From Hippasteria phrygiana (lineage: Eukaryota; Echinodermata; Asteroidea; Valvatida; Goniasteridae), in NCBI GenBank assembly GCA_037893225.1, contig JAZGUH010000123.1, positions 1-64,000 of the forward strand: a stretch of 64,000 nt of DNA, written 5' to 3'. A program made the translations under genes and the position numbers. The notes under the pieces are model-generated. The model did not search any database. It was not told the DNA's origin and saw only the letters and a program-made list of their open reading frames with translations. Below are positions 33,380-44,552 of this stretch, piece by piece. Every line of letters begins with the position of its first letter. The first letter of the stretch is position 1.

Positions 33380-34057
33380 AAAAGCCCTGTCCGCACTGGA
33401 CTTTTTTTGGTAAAACTTACCGAGACGATGGGTACTTTCCCATTTTAAGTCCAGTGTGGACAGCCTAGGAAGTTTTCCTGTTACTTTTCCTGAGTCCAGC
33501 GGTTACTTCTACCAGGCAACTGCTGCCAAGGAAAACTGACCAGGTAACTTTTCCCGAGACGATAAGTCCAGTGCGGACAATGCGAGTTGGTAAAAGCGGC
33601 GCAGGAAAGCTTAGGTATCGGGCCCGAGTGCGAGGTCATGCTTCACAGCGAAACCACGCATTCGCTTTGCATTGTTTCACCGCGGTGTGGTGCATATGTG
33701 GCAAGTTTCCAAATTCCAGTGCATTGTTCCTCTTTTGGTCGCAATCATGGCAGATTTTATTATTGATACAGTCGGAAGTTTGATTGGTGCTAAAGACATC
33801 AGCCTGTGTGTACACATCAGGCCGGAAAAATGAAAAGGCACACGTGATTTGGGTCAATCGCGTCAATGTAGAAAGGTCACGCAAAGCGCCCTCATGAGTC
33901 GTTATATTGACAGCTCGGTTACTTCTACCACGGTCTCGGTCAAATTTTCCCGTGTCGAAAGTCCAAGTGCGGACTGTGGTCACATTTGACCATTTTTCAT
34001 TTTACCATCGTCTCGGTAAAACCTGCCCAAAAAAAGTCCAGTGCGAACACGGCTTAA
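33380..34057. mobile_element. TTAA MITE, CCCTGTCCGCACTGGAC family
   Basis: Left end GCCCTGTCCGCACTGGAC, right end GTCCAGTGCGAACACGGC followed by TTAA; the left TTAA is mutated. Further inverted blocks (GGTAAAACTTACCGAGACGA on the left, CGTCTCGGTAAAACC on the right) lie inside. A conserved ATGGCAGATTTTATTATTG sits in the interior, with a matching ATG at the same place in the 51.76-kb copy. It is probably a deletion derivative of a larger element. Confidence 0.85.
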
Positions 34058-34203
34058 GAATTTACAACAGAAACATTGCAAGAAAGACAACAGCTCCAGG
34101 CACAATTCAGGGAACATTTTCCAAGTGTCTGTAAACTTTCAAGCACAACAGTAAATACGTCAAAATGTTTCCCCCTGAATCCCAACCCACCCCCACCCCC
34201 CCA

Positions 34204-34220
34204 CCCCCCCCCCCCCCCCC
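34204..34220. repeat. Poly-C tract (17 C)
   Basis: C homopolymer preceded by interrupted C-runs and followed by eight A. Confidence 0.9.
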
Positions 34221-34800
34221 AAAAAAAAGAGCCCCCAAAATCTAGGGCCAACCTGGCAGAGGTTTGAAAAGAAAGACATATCTTTATCTTTCAAAAAAGC
34301 AGCATTCCTGCATGTAGTGTAATGAGGAATTTGGTAGAGTTCTTGGGTTTCCAAGATCAGCAACACGAATTACTCCACTGTCCCCCCCTTCGGTTTCCTG
34401 CAAGAGAAACTTGCAGCGCTCCTGTCTCAATAAATTTGGATTTCCTGTGTATGATCTGTTGAGCTGGGAGCTTTTTCTATCGCGTGCACTTTTTAGTGCC
34501 GGGGTGGACGGAGATATTGACTATTCTGTTTAAACGCATAGCTCCACAGGCAGCCGTTTCTCTATCCCTTTGTGAGCAAATGAAACTGCCTTCGGGAAAA
34601 TGAAATTGTTAAAAACATGTGCATCAAGCGCAGATTTCTTATTGCCGGCGGGTTGAGCAAACAAGTGCAAACAATATCATGAACGGACCGGACCCTAGCC
34701 CCGGGCTGGAGTTTGTTTCTAAGCCCAGCAATGCCAACCGACACATTGATATATTTTTAATTCCTTCGGGAGCTAGGGACTGGATTTCAGATAGAGAGAA

Positions 34801-34813
34801 GGGGGGGGGGGGG
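34801..34813. repeat. Poly-G tract (13 G)
   Basis: Uninterrupted G homopolymer. Confidence 0.9.
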
Positions 34814-35371
34814 TGAAAGGGACCAGAAAGGATGCATTGATTGTGTCTGCGGGAGCTAAGACACGAATCTAACCACGAAACCGGGTGAGCCTTCTATGGG
34901 TGTCATTCACTCGTGGGGCAGCTGGGAAGTTAAAGCTAGGAGGTGTTTGCAGAGCGTGACACGGACCGCTGCAGTCGCTTTTCAGCCCGTGGACCTTAAA
35001 AAGGCTAATATTTACCAAGGAAATCGGTTGGGGGGAGACCAGGCAGGGATTTTCTGTCAGTGAACTGTGTTTTGAGTGCAGTGTTTGGATAGGATCGGCA
35101 TTTTCATCTCAACAGTCTAAATCGCACCAAAAATGTTTAAAGCAACGATGCGGATTTTTGAATTTGGAAAATGGCTGAAAGCGACTACTATACATTGTTG
35201 CATGGTTGTGTGTGAACCGTCCTCTCTGATAAATTCGTTGAAATTATCAATCACTCTCTCACTGGAGATATGTTGCTACTCTGAGTCTGTTCCACAGGTA
35301 TTTTCATGGTAAATGTTCCACTGGTTTGTCCAGCTTGGTTCCTCCAGTTAGGGTGTTTGAGTGTGAAAACT

Positions 35372-35511
35372 CGGCTTTCCGCCTCTTCCCACCAATATAC
35401 TCTAGCTGTACATAGATGTAGAACGGTAAAGCCATGCCAATAGCGTTTGCCCTCATTCTGTATCTCTATGGAATTCTTTGCCTGGTGCAAACTCATGTTT
35501 TCATCCCCAGA
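35372..35511 (+). pseudogene. LINE 3'-coding fragment, plus strand
   Basis: Plus-strand reading gives a disrupted HANSVCPHSVSLWNSLPGA, matching the LINE C-terminus at 16.4 and 63.0 kb. A stop and a frameshift precede it, and similarity ends shortly after the LWNSLP motif. It is dead and very short. Confidence 0.75.
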
Positions 35512-35847
35512 AACACTGTATAGAGTACCAAAAGTGTGAAGTCATAGTTCTGGGTAATGCACTGGTTCAGGTGTTAAATGTCTTTGCACACATAAGTGGG
35601 CACTTGAACCAGAAACACACGCCACGCTCAGGTACTGTTATGTGTTTATAATTCAATTGTAAGGCAATTTGAAATGAACAAATGCATGTTTGCTCTGTTG
35701 TGTTTAAATTGCATCCGTAGAAAATACTGTAATGTGTTTTACCATTATTCCTGACGGACATGCTGTTTGAACCATCTTTTCTCAACCGATTCATACCTTT
35801 TGGATCTATAAAACTGGTGCAGTATAAAACTGCAACCTTGAGCTGTA
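35512..35847. other. Unannotated
   Basis: No supported feature. Confidence 0.5.
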
Positions 35848-35989
35848 AGGCTGGCTTTCCATTATTGCGTTTTCACCGTCCATTGGAGTCCGTTGCATAT
35901 TTTTGCCTGTAGTTCACAACATGGGCCTTAAACCACAACATACAAAAAGACGGACATAAAAATGCACTTACGGAAAGCTGGCTTAAAGG
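35846..35989. mobile_element. MITE with GGCTGGCTTTCC termini, copy 1
   Basis: Left end AAGGCTGGCTTTCCATTATT and inverted right end AAGCCAGCTTTCCGTAAG. The right flank is TTAA and the left TGTAA, so a TTAA target is likely. The copy at 60735-60873 shares ends and the AAAATGCACTTA block. Confidence 0.7.
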
Positions 35990-36374
35990 TCTGATATTGC
36001 ATTGGTAGAGCTGACATCACAGTTGCAGGCAGTGTTCATACTTGGTGTGATTCAATATATACATGAAATGACAAGCCTGTGAAAGTTTGAGCTCAATCTG
36101 TCATCAGAGTCATTAGAAAAAAGTGAAAAACCGATTTTTGTGCCAATTTATATGTGTTTATTTTGATTGTTGAAATTGACATACATGTAAGCCACAGCAT
36201 TTTGGGAGGTCTTCAGATACTGTTTTCTTGAAGAGGGCAGTGTTTCGGACAGAAATATTTCTCAGGATTCCTACTGCTTCCATCTTTATGATCATATAAA
36301 GCTATAAAACATTGTTCATTCATATTACCTAGTCCGTTTTCCCTGTGGTTTGTTTGATGATATTAAAGTTTAAA
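35990..36374. other. Unannotated
   Basis: The stretch containing AGCCTGTGAAAGTTTGAGCT and 'CTCAATCTGTCATCAG' resembles an abundant interspersed repeat I know only from memory. It occurs once here, so I do not call it. Confidence 0.3.
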
Positions 36375-36640
36375 TGTCGTATCCTCATCAAGTGATCCCC
36401 ACAATGTCGCTTACAAGGTTGTATCATAAAGTTGGGGCTTGATCCCTGGCTGTACGGCATTCTGAGTTTATGACTTCTGACTAGCTTCCCCCCCCCCCAA
36501 ATATACTGACAATTTGGGAGGATTTCAACATAGGGCAAGATAGCTCAGTTGGTGGAGCACCGGTACGGTATTCCGGAGGTCGCAGGTTTGAATCCTGCTC
36601 CTGCCAGTTTTCTTTGTTCACTTTGAAAAATCTTTGTAAA
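36375..36640 (+). mobile_element. tRNA-derived SINE with upstream module
   Basis: The head (36534-36606) has A box TAGCTCAGTTGGTGGAGC and B box GGTTTGAATCC, and the tail is TTTCTTTGTTCACTTTG. Upstream lies a module shared with the 56.9-kb copy: GTGATCCCCACAATGTCGCT, TTGATCCCTGGCTGTACGGC and TTTATGACTTCTGAC. An 11-C run (36488-36498) separates the module from ACTGACAATTTGGGAGG. Confidence 0.85.
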
Positions 36641-37710
36641 CAGTAAGCTTTCAGATGGATTTGTTTGGTCATTACCTATTCTACACACATGGTACCTGGT
36701 CACTTGTAATATCTCAGCGATGGGAGATGCAGTCGTAGAGAAGATGCCTTCTTTATACATCTCACTCTATTTATCAATGTAATTCCATCAGACCCAATCC
36801 AATCAAGCAGTCCCCCCAAAAAACCACAAAAGAATCTGGTGAGCCAACACGAGTAGACAATTAATCAATCCCCAGTATTTATAAATGCCTTGATATTTGC
36901 TGCAAGAATGAGTGACCCAAAATAAAAGGAAAGCTGAATAGAAATCTTGACTGAAGATCCCCTGTTTGAAGTCGGTCACGTCAGACACATGGAAGTCGAT
37001 TGCTTCCTATTCTACCCATAAATCATACAACCAAATTCCACGTTTCTCACGCAAAATTATAGCTTGGGCACTCCTCCGTAATCAGCCCACAGAATGTATG
37101 ATGATAAATCGTGCTCATGCCTCTGAAAATCAAACGGTCAGTATTTCACAATTTCTTTTTTGAATTAGTTGCAATGCAAGTCGATGGATTTTACAGTTGT
37201 GGAAAAGCTAAAAAAAAAAAAACGCCAGGAAAGCTTATGGAAACTGTAGATCCAAATTGAAATAGCTTCCCAGCAGCAGACTCTTCAGGCAATGAGTGGT
37301 GCAAGTTAAAATCAATTTTTATGGTAACTTTTGATGGAATTTTTTGCAATCTACAGGCTTCAATGATATAAAATTTTCTGGCAAATTTAAAGCATAGCCT
37401 TCTGCTGGAATTAGCAGGGTGTAACTCAGTAAGTTGTTATTCATGCAAAGAATTATTTGTCAACGCAGAGGATTTTTTTCTCTGTCCACACATGAATCAA
37501 CAAAGCATTCCTTTTGTAAATTGAAAACTGAATCATGAATTTATCATTTTGGCTTGACGGCCCATTTAATGTCATCAGCTGGTCTTCGTAGTCCCAATTA
37601 GCATCAAAACGCAAACGCAGCAAGTGAATTACATATTTATAATCACAAACATTTGGCTAATCCTTAACATTATATAAAGGGCCTTCTATTATTTGATGAT
37701 TCTCGATGAT
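36641..37710. other. Unannotated
   Basis: No gene or repeat terminus recognised. Confidence 0.5.
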
Positions 37711-37739
37711 TGATGATGATGATGATGATGATGATGATA
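37711..37739. repeat. GAT trinucleotide microsatellite
   Basis: About nine GAT units. Confidence 0.9.
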
Positions 37740-37919
37740 TTCACAATAATACTGATGATAACAACAACAAATATAAGAAAAGTACACGGTTAAAAAATAA
37801 TAAATGCCTTGTGGTCTTCAAATTATGAAAATCAAGAGAATAAAAGCCATCATGATAATAAAGAGTAATCGGATAAAAAAAAAAAACGGCTGTAAAACAA
37901 ATCATAAACAACTGTTGAT

Positions 37920-38110
37920 CAATGCAATTTTCATTCTTGACAAGAAACAGGCTTTCGAAAAAAGTCCCCACATCATTTGAACCCCTTCAGTCTCCTGACG
38001 ACGGACAGAGTATACAGTCCGAAACGTTGAGTTTCCCTGGTTCTTTTCAGAACCACACAAACTCACAAAAGAGAAACGATTTCACATGGTGTTACCGCAA
38101 ACTCTAATAC
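37920..38110 (+). ncRNA. Hammerhead-like hairpin in a probable retroelement remnant
   Basis: CTGACGA (37995-38001) fits the CUGANGA core of a hammerhead ribozyme. It is followed by a stem CGGAC/GTCCG (38002-38006 with 38017-38021, 10-nt loop) and GAAAC (38021-38025). Hammerheads are known from Penelope-like retroelements. One base must be shared or unpaired at the stem II junction, and I could not find a convincing stem I or III. It may instead be a conserved retroelement motif. Function is unproven. Confidence 0.3.
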
Positions 38111-39180
38111 CTCATAGGCTTTCCAAAGTTGAAATGTGTACAATAAACAATTCAATCATCCAACAATGACCCTAAAAATCCCCCCCCCCCTCAAAAAAAA
38201 GACCTTGAGCTTAATTGTCTGTTTTTACAACCCTGATTCACAAACTAGACAAACGAGTTTTAGTGGCATCACCAGGCTGTACCTTATTTTCCTAACGTCT
38301 CATTGTTTTTGTAGATACTAATTGGTTACATGGTTTTGGATGACGTACAATCAATCAATTTGCCCGTATGATTTTTCACAAATTTTCAAAAACAATCTCT
38401 CTCCATGCTATGTGTGTCTTTAGTAGAACATTTTGTAGTTTAATTTTAAAGCTAAATTCCAGAGAGAGCAATTCTACAATTTTGTGGTTTTTGTCTGGTT
38501 TATAGTGGAAAATAACTTGGTTGAGATTTGTCTGGATTGTTCCTGATTTCAGGTTTTTTTGTGAGACGTCTGCCAGGTTTCCGGAAGATTTTTATTATTC
38601 CAAAATGACCTCTGCAACCTGAAACATTCTTCTATTTCTAAGGACCCTATATTTTTTGCACCATATACCTTTTGGTAGAAAATACAGTTTTCTTTATGCA
38701 TTTTGTTTCAGCAATGCCATGCAAGTCAAATGCCTCCGAATGTAACATGGGTTTTTTATTTTCTGGATACAAATGTGTTTATGTGAATAATGTCCCCCCC
38801 CCCCCTTCCCTGGCAGTGAAGTACCAGGTAGTGTCTCGCCAGATCATTGGCCACACTAACAGGCGACAGGTGTTTGAAGTGCATGGGTACAGGGGTAATT
38901 TATAACCAAAATTCCATACACATGTCACGCGGATTACCCCTTGATAATGTCCAAACCATTTATGAGTGCCAATTCGCCATCGACAAGTTTTTTTCCGACG
39001 TAACAAATTATGTGCTGTGCCCTGTGCAGAAAAGACTTCAGATACTGACCTTTGGATGCCGATCTCATGAAATCACAAAACCAACACTTTTAGGAAATAA
39101 ATTCATATGAAAGAGGGGAGGGGACTTTCTGGAAAGTATTCATCCATCACACTGTTGAAATTAAAGGTTGGAGTTGGTTG
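38111..39180. other. Unannotated; short poly-C runs
   Basis: C-runs near 38170 and 38793. Open frames at 38.7-39.1 kb lack recognisable domains. Confidence 0.45.
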
Positions 39181-39400
39181 TTAATCCTTTGCGTACGGAT
39201 GACGCCATATGGCACAAAAAAAACCAGTGCCACCAGGCCGGATTTCGCCAATTGCCGCTGTTTGTGCAGTTTCAATCCATTGTTGGATTATTGTGTATGT
39301 TACGCTTGACTGCACAAACACATTGTGGCCGTTTCGCTTGGCTGCCAGAGCCGCCGCGACACCTCGACGTATCCTGTAAAAACCGTACTCAAGGGGTTAA
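39181..39400 (-). mobile_element. TTAACCCCTTG MITE, complete, reverse orientation
   Basis: TTAA-flanked, ends TTAATCCTTTGCGTACGG and CCGTACTCAAGGGGTTAA. Same orientation as the 22.2-kb copy, sharing TTTCAATCCATTGTTGGATT. Confidence 0.9.
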
Positions 39401-39574
39401 GGTCTTCGCCGAAGAGATATTTCCATTGTCTAGTTTTAACAGCACGGTTTTCTGGTGAATTTATTTTCTTATGAATATCAAAAAGTCATGTGTTTGTAGC
39501 TTTTTTGGACAACGTACTTGAGTGAACTTTTCATTTGGTCATGACCATAATGTATCATGTTAAGCAAAGATTGA

Positions 39575-39826
39575 AGATTAACCTGCCTCTTTTGTCTCTG
39601 GCTCAAAGTAATGGACCCATTACTCATCCTGGGTTAGGAAATGTTCGATGAAATTAGCTGGATCTGCTTTAAAACGCTCCAAGTTATCTCGTGGCAAGAC
39701 CAGCCTGGTGCGCTTTTGATCAGGGGTCAGAAGACGCGGCACCCGCTGAGCAGAAACCTTTGACGTTCTAAGTTCTGTACTTGGAATGTTCCCAAATCTC
39801 TCGCGGTAGATTCCAACAGCATGCAA
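39575..39826 (-). pseudogene. mariner-like transposase fragment
   Basis: The minus-strand product contains VSAQRVPRLLTPDQKRTRL and FIEHFLTQDE, then an in-frame TAA where a Trp-preceding residue is expected, and then WVHYFEPETKEAG. This is the region around the first catalytic Asp of mariner transposases (V/L-T-x-DE-x-WVHY). The helix-turn-helix domain upstream and the DD34D remainder downstream are gone. The stop and truncations make it a relic. Confidence 0.85.
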
Positions 39827-39970
39827 TTAGTTATCAAAAAGCATTGAAATAAATGCATTTTAAGTTTCATTGATCATGCATTACTTCTTCCGTCAACCTA
39901 CAAACTTTTCAGCCGACCCTTGTATAACCAACATAAGAATTACATCAAGCAAAGTTTTACCTGATGTAGT

Positions 39971-40122
39971 TTAACCCTAACCCTGCCAGACGCAGCACAG
40001 TGCATCTGTGCTGACAGCTCCACTTTGCTGCACTCTGCACACAAGTCAATGTGACAAAGTATGCAATCTGATGCATCTGGCAGGGTTTCTAGCCAAAATA
40101 CCCTGGAGGGTTAGGGTTTTAA
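39971..40122. mobile_element. TTAA-flanked MITE, CCCTAACCCTGCCAG type
   Basis: TTAA at both ends. Left TTAACCCTAACCCTGCCAG, right CCTGGAGGGTTAGGGTTTTAA. The interior contains CTGCCAG/CTGGCAG and GATGCATC-type inverted pieces. It is short (152 bp) and present once in the window. The telomere-like hexamers are part of the inverted ends. Confidence 0.75.
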
Positions 40123-41093
40123 AGCATCCTGGATTGCACAGGCCTGGAGTGAGGTTGCTGAAGCAACTCCTAAATCTGATGATTGCTGTGGGCCCTAGCT
40201 ATTTATTATTATGTCTTTCCAGACTACAATCTAATTAGGTATAAATAAAGACTTGCCTGCCTGCTTGTTGGATCATGCAGACAAAATGATCGACTGGACG
40301 TGGTCATCTAGCCAATGTTTGGGTAAAGTTAGTTCAACAATCATCAACTATAGTCCTCCCTCATTCAAACTTGCTCTATTGTGCTCTTCTCTTTGTGAGA
40401 AACTTCTTCTTTTTTCAGCAATAACGAAGAAACCTTTAAAACAAGAGCTGTACTTTTTGTTATTGCTTTTCCTTCTCTCGCTTTGAAAATTGGCCTCGGA
40501 CAAATAGCAGGTGTTACAAATAATTGGTTGATATTACGCACCCCTGCTCATCTCCTATGAAGTCATTTCGTGTTTGCCTCAACGGCAGGAATGGCCAGCC
40601 ATTGGTTTACCAAGCCGCAGCTATCTTGCAATTTCCCATCGTGAATCAATTAAGTCAACAGGGAACCTGGTGTAATTGGCCGTGTTAACGTGATATAGCT
40701 GTCAGGCGCTGGCCAGTTGGGCTGCCGGACATGGAATACCAAATTTGATTTGCAACGTTCGGCAAATAAAATCCATTCTTGTAGTGAAATGTATATGTGC
40801 GGATCTGCCCGAGTCAAGGTTCAATGATGTTGTTGCAGCTTTAATGTCAAGTACAGGGGGTGTATCGTTCTTTTTCTGTTTACAATCTGCTCCATCTACC
40901 AATATCTTGCATAGTTTGCGATTTGTCTTTTAGATGTGTATTAAAGATATAATCCGGCAACAAAAAGGTTTTGACAATTCTGACCCGTGTGGCATTAAGT
41001 CCCAAGTACTGTGACATTACCAACAAAAGTAAAAAGGTAAAAAAATACACCTTTATCCCAATGATGTCTGATCCCACTGAACTGGTTTTCTAT
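40123..41093. other. Unannotated
   Basis: GTATAAATAAAGACTTGCC near 40.24 kb could be a retroelement tail, but nothing else supports a call. Confidence 0.4.
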
Positions 41094-41461
41094 TATAGGC
41101 CTTCCACACTAAACCCTCTCAAACCGGGTTGATTTCAACCCCGGGGCAAACCCCGGGGCAAACCCCGGCCCTACCTGAGTTGGATTGCAATGTTTCGACC
41201 CCACATTCAACACTGCGTCTTGTCACTCTAGTTTTGAGTTCATTTAACCCAGGGTGAACTCTACACTGCTCATGTCACACTAGTGTTTTCAACCTGGGCA
41301 AAAGTTTTAAACCAGGTTTGGAGCAGGGTTGAGCTCAAACCCAGAGCAAAAAACAGAATCTTGGGGGCTGACTTGGGTCGAAAATTGCCAAATGTGAAAC
41401 ATCGCCTGTTTTGTTCAACCCTATGTCAACCCTAAGATTTGTCTATTGTGAAAAGCCTTAA
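41094..41461. mobile_element. TTAA-type MITE with GGCxTTxCACA termini
   Basis: Left TATAGGCCTTCCACACTA; inverted right TTAAGGCTTTTCACAATA. The interior is full of 'AACCC' and 'GGGTT' units in both orientations (CAAACCCCGGGGC, GGGTTGA). The left TTAA has mutated to TATA. Confidence 0.75.
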
Positions 41462-41762
41462 GCTTGGCAGAACTTAAGTGGTGTTGGAATTGATGTAAGA
41501 AATGAGGCACATATGGAAACAAGAATGGCCACACTGCAGCCTAAACTGTCTACCTATTGTTGGCAGTTATCACTGACAACTGCTATTTTAATACAGATTC
41601 CATTTTCAAATACATGTTGATTTGGTTTTCATGCTTCCAGGATGCATTATGAAGCTTTTGTTTTTATGCTGTGATGTAAGTGAGGCAAAGTGTTTTGCAA
41701 GGAAGATTGTTTGACAAACGGTGCATTTCAAGGGATGATTGTGCACATTATTCTATTCTACT

Positions 41763-42228
41763 TTGAAAGCTGATGTTGATTGCTGAGAGAAGTCTGTGTC
41801 ATTTTCTACTTTTATGTGGAACGCATATTGTAAAAAAAAAATGAAATCTGCCATAAAAGGTGACTTTTTAGAGCTATTTTTATCAAGTCCCTTAGAGTGC
41901 AGCATTGCCCGCTGGGGCCATTTGTCTAAAAGTCGTCGCTGCGGGCAGCCGTAAAATCTGACGTCATAGGACGTATTCCTCTTTTGTGTCTAGTACCAGA
42001 CACAAAAGGGGAGTACATCCTGTGACGTTAAATTTATTTGCTGCCTGCAGTGACGACTTAGACAAATGGTACCAGCGGGGTAGAGGGGACTTGATAAAAA
42101 TAGCTCTCAACAGTTTTTTTTTGTTATTTCATGACGGAAATAATTGACTGTTTTATTTTACAATACGCAATATACATAAAACTAAAATGACGCAGACTTC
42201 TCTCAGCAATCAACGTCATCTTTAAATG
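41763..42228. mobile_element. 0.45-kb foldback (long inverted repeat) element
   Basis: The outer arms match: GTTGATTGCTGAGAGAAGTC at 41776 and its reverse complement near 42200. The inner arms GAGCTATTTTTATCAAGTCC (41870) and GGACTTGATAAAAATAGCTC (42088) match perfectly, and the centre is TTTGTGTCTAGTACCAGACA around 41990. Nearly the whole element folds into one hairpin. No coding frame. Confidence 0.85.
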
Positions 42229-42292
42229 ATCTTTCCAATCATAGCAAGTTTTTTGTAGCCCAATTTGGTGCCTCCAAGGCAAATGCGTCTCT

Positions 42293-43081
42293 TTAACTCT
42301 AACGTCCTAGGCATTTACTTGGGGTACAGTTAGTACACTGTACTATACAAATACAGCATGGTTTGAGGGGAAGTAGTGGGAATTACTGGTCCCTCGGTGT
42401 AGATCAGCTCGACTACCTCCCGACGCGAAGCGGAGGGAGGTAGTCGAGCTTACCTACACCTCGGGACCAGTAATTCCCACTATTTTCCAGAAACAAACCA
42501 TGCTGTATTTGTTTTACTACACCTCACTGCCTTGTCGATAACGGCCTTCGTAGATTTTGCATCTTTATTCAGCATAAGATTTTCAAGTTCTTCGTCAGTC
42601 AATGACGGAAATCTCACGTTACTCGTAGACACCATTGTTGTTTCTGAGCCCAGCTGCAGAGTAGTTCCGTGTGTCATGGCAACAGGGTTGAAATAGTCTG
42701 GTGCCAACACTCTTTAATGTGCCTTTACTGCAGTATTTACAAGGACTACAAACAACAGACTGGTTCTGTAAAGATTACATGCCATAGACTACATGTTTAC
42801 GAGGCGGGTTCCAAAGGAAATTTTTGGTGCTACCAGAAAAAAATACCGCACGGCAGCGAGCTGGATACTCCCTGGGATGACGTCACCTGGCAGCGTATCA
42901 TTTTTACTTCCCGGATGTGCGGCGGAATCGGCCAATGACGTTCTTCAATTTGCTCATGAATATTTATGAGGTGTAGTAATACATAATACTACTCAATTCT
43001 CATGGGCCTGTGTAGTAAAAGTACTGCATACTACAGTTTATTCAAGTAGTATTTTGTAGTATTCGGTGACGTTAGGGTTAA
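42293..43081. mobile_element. TTAA-flanked MITE, CCCTAACGTCCTAGG family, copy 2
   Basis: TTAA-flanked, left TTAACTCTAACGTCCTAGGC, right GGTGACGTTAGGGTTAA, matching 30395-30886. It is about 300 bp longer than that copy. It holds a roughly 100-bp internal palindrome (42377-42480) whose tip is CCTCCCGACGCGAAGCGGAG. The arms include AATTACTGGTCCC and GGGACCAGTAATT. Confidence 0.85.
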
Positions 43082-44164
43082 AGGTCATTTAAAGCTTTGT
43101 GCAGTGGAAAAGATGAAAAACCATAGCTAAAGGTTTTCTTTCTTAGGTTTTTAACTCCTCTTCTGGCTTTCCTTTTGATTTTTCTTTGTGTTTGTTATAT
43201 CATTTGTATATCTATCACACCTGTAAACATTTGTATACTTTAAAATGCCACGAAGAAGGAATAAGCGTTACCGAATGAAATGAAATGAAATAGAATTGGG
43301 TAAGACGATCTTAAATAATCTCTTCTTGGAAGAAATGTCGTTACAAAGGGATATGCACTTTATTCTCTTGTTTGTATTGCAGTTGAATTTTTGGTCGTCA
43401 ATTATTACATCTCGAGTTGATTGGTCCAAAGGCACATATGTAGATGTGGACTTACAGAGATTGTGATTGGTTGGCTTCATTCTTACACCTGATGTCATTG
43501 GCTCCCATGTGACTTGCAAATTACCTTCTCTTAACTGTATTGGAATGGTTCGTGTACAATGTATCTTTTACCCCAAAGTGAATCCACAAGATGTAATTTT
43601 ACACATGATATTTGATATCACTTCCTAAACCAAAGAAATCTAATGTCCATTTTTATAAAAGAAACGAACACCCGATAGCAGCATTTGCACTATTTTGAGT
43701 TGTCAGAAATGGCTTTTTGGTGTGGGCGTTTTGGGCTAAACTGGCTTTTCCAGTAACTCAAGCACATGGAATTACCATGTAATTTGAAGCCCATGCCATG
43801 CCTAAAAAACAAAGATATTTAATGCTAAAAACGGTCCTCCTTGAAATGCAGTATGTTTGACATGTACATGTAAGATGCAAATTTGAAGATTTGTTCAAAT
43901 TTTCAAATTGGATGAAATGCCGGGAATGGAATTGAATAATGCATCTCCTGTGTCTTGGTGATAGCACTAATACGCAACCCATCATGGGTCGAAATTGCAT
44001 TGTCAATAATTTTAATGGTACCCCGTCGTTTTTGTAAATTCAAATCTGTCAAAGTGCGGAAGAACTTCATGCGTATCATGGACATTATTTATTTATTCCG
44101 AGAATTTTTTTTAGGATGGATTTGCTTGGAAAAGATAAAGTTTCACAAGCTCTGCTCACACAAT
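43082..44164. other. Unannotated; possible LINE tail at 43.2-43.3 kb
   Basis: GCCACGAAGAAGGAATAAGC followed by (GAAAT)n at 43275-43292 resembles a non-LTR 3' tail, without a coding remnant. The rest is unrecognised. Confidence 0.35.
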
Positions 44165-44552
44165 TCAACCATACTTTATAATATTTATAATAATTTATGT
44201 ATGTATTTGTAAAGCACACATATCGACCATAATCATGATGCTCAAGATGCTACATTATTACCCCTGCTCATCAGGCCTATTAATCGTTCTGGAAACCTTA
44301 CCTCACTGGGGACTATACAGCCCCGGCTGAAAATTACACAAACATGGGCTAATCAAACACATAACCATCACTGCCCTCACAGGTACTTATTTACCCCTGG
44401 GTGGAGAGAAGCAACTTGTGACAAAGTCTCTTCCTCAAGGACACAAGCACCATGAGCCCTGCTTGATTCGAACCCACAATCTGTAGTATCACCAAGATCT
44501 TGAGTCCGGTACACTAGACCACAAGGCCACAGAACACCCATCCAACATAAAC
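44165..44552 (-). mobile_element. tRNA-derived SINE with L2-like tail, near full length
   Basis: Minus-strand head: TGTGGCCTTGTGGTCTAGTG, then B box GGTTCGAATCA. The body has GTGTCCTTGAGGAAGAGAC and CCCAGGGGTAAATAAGTACC. The 3' tail reads GTGTGCTTTACAAATACATA and ends in an ATT-rich run. The order of blocks matches the 20.0-kb element. Confidence 0.75.

Larger units (their letters stand above)
34058..35371. other. Unannotated; poly-C and poly-G tracts
   Basis: Contains C-runs around 34185-34220 (17 C at the end) and 13 G at 34801-34813. No gene recognised. Confidence 0.5.

Noticed and set aside
35990..36290. Copy of an abundant MITE remembered from related genomes
   Set aside because: Partial resemblance from memory only. 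No inverted ends or second copy in the window.
39971..40122. Interstitial telomere repeats (CCCTAA/TTAGGG)
   Set aside because: Only one or two hexamers at each end, forming the inverted termini of a TTAA MITE.
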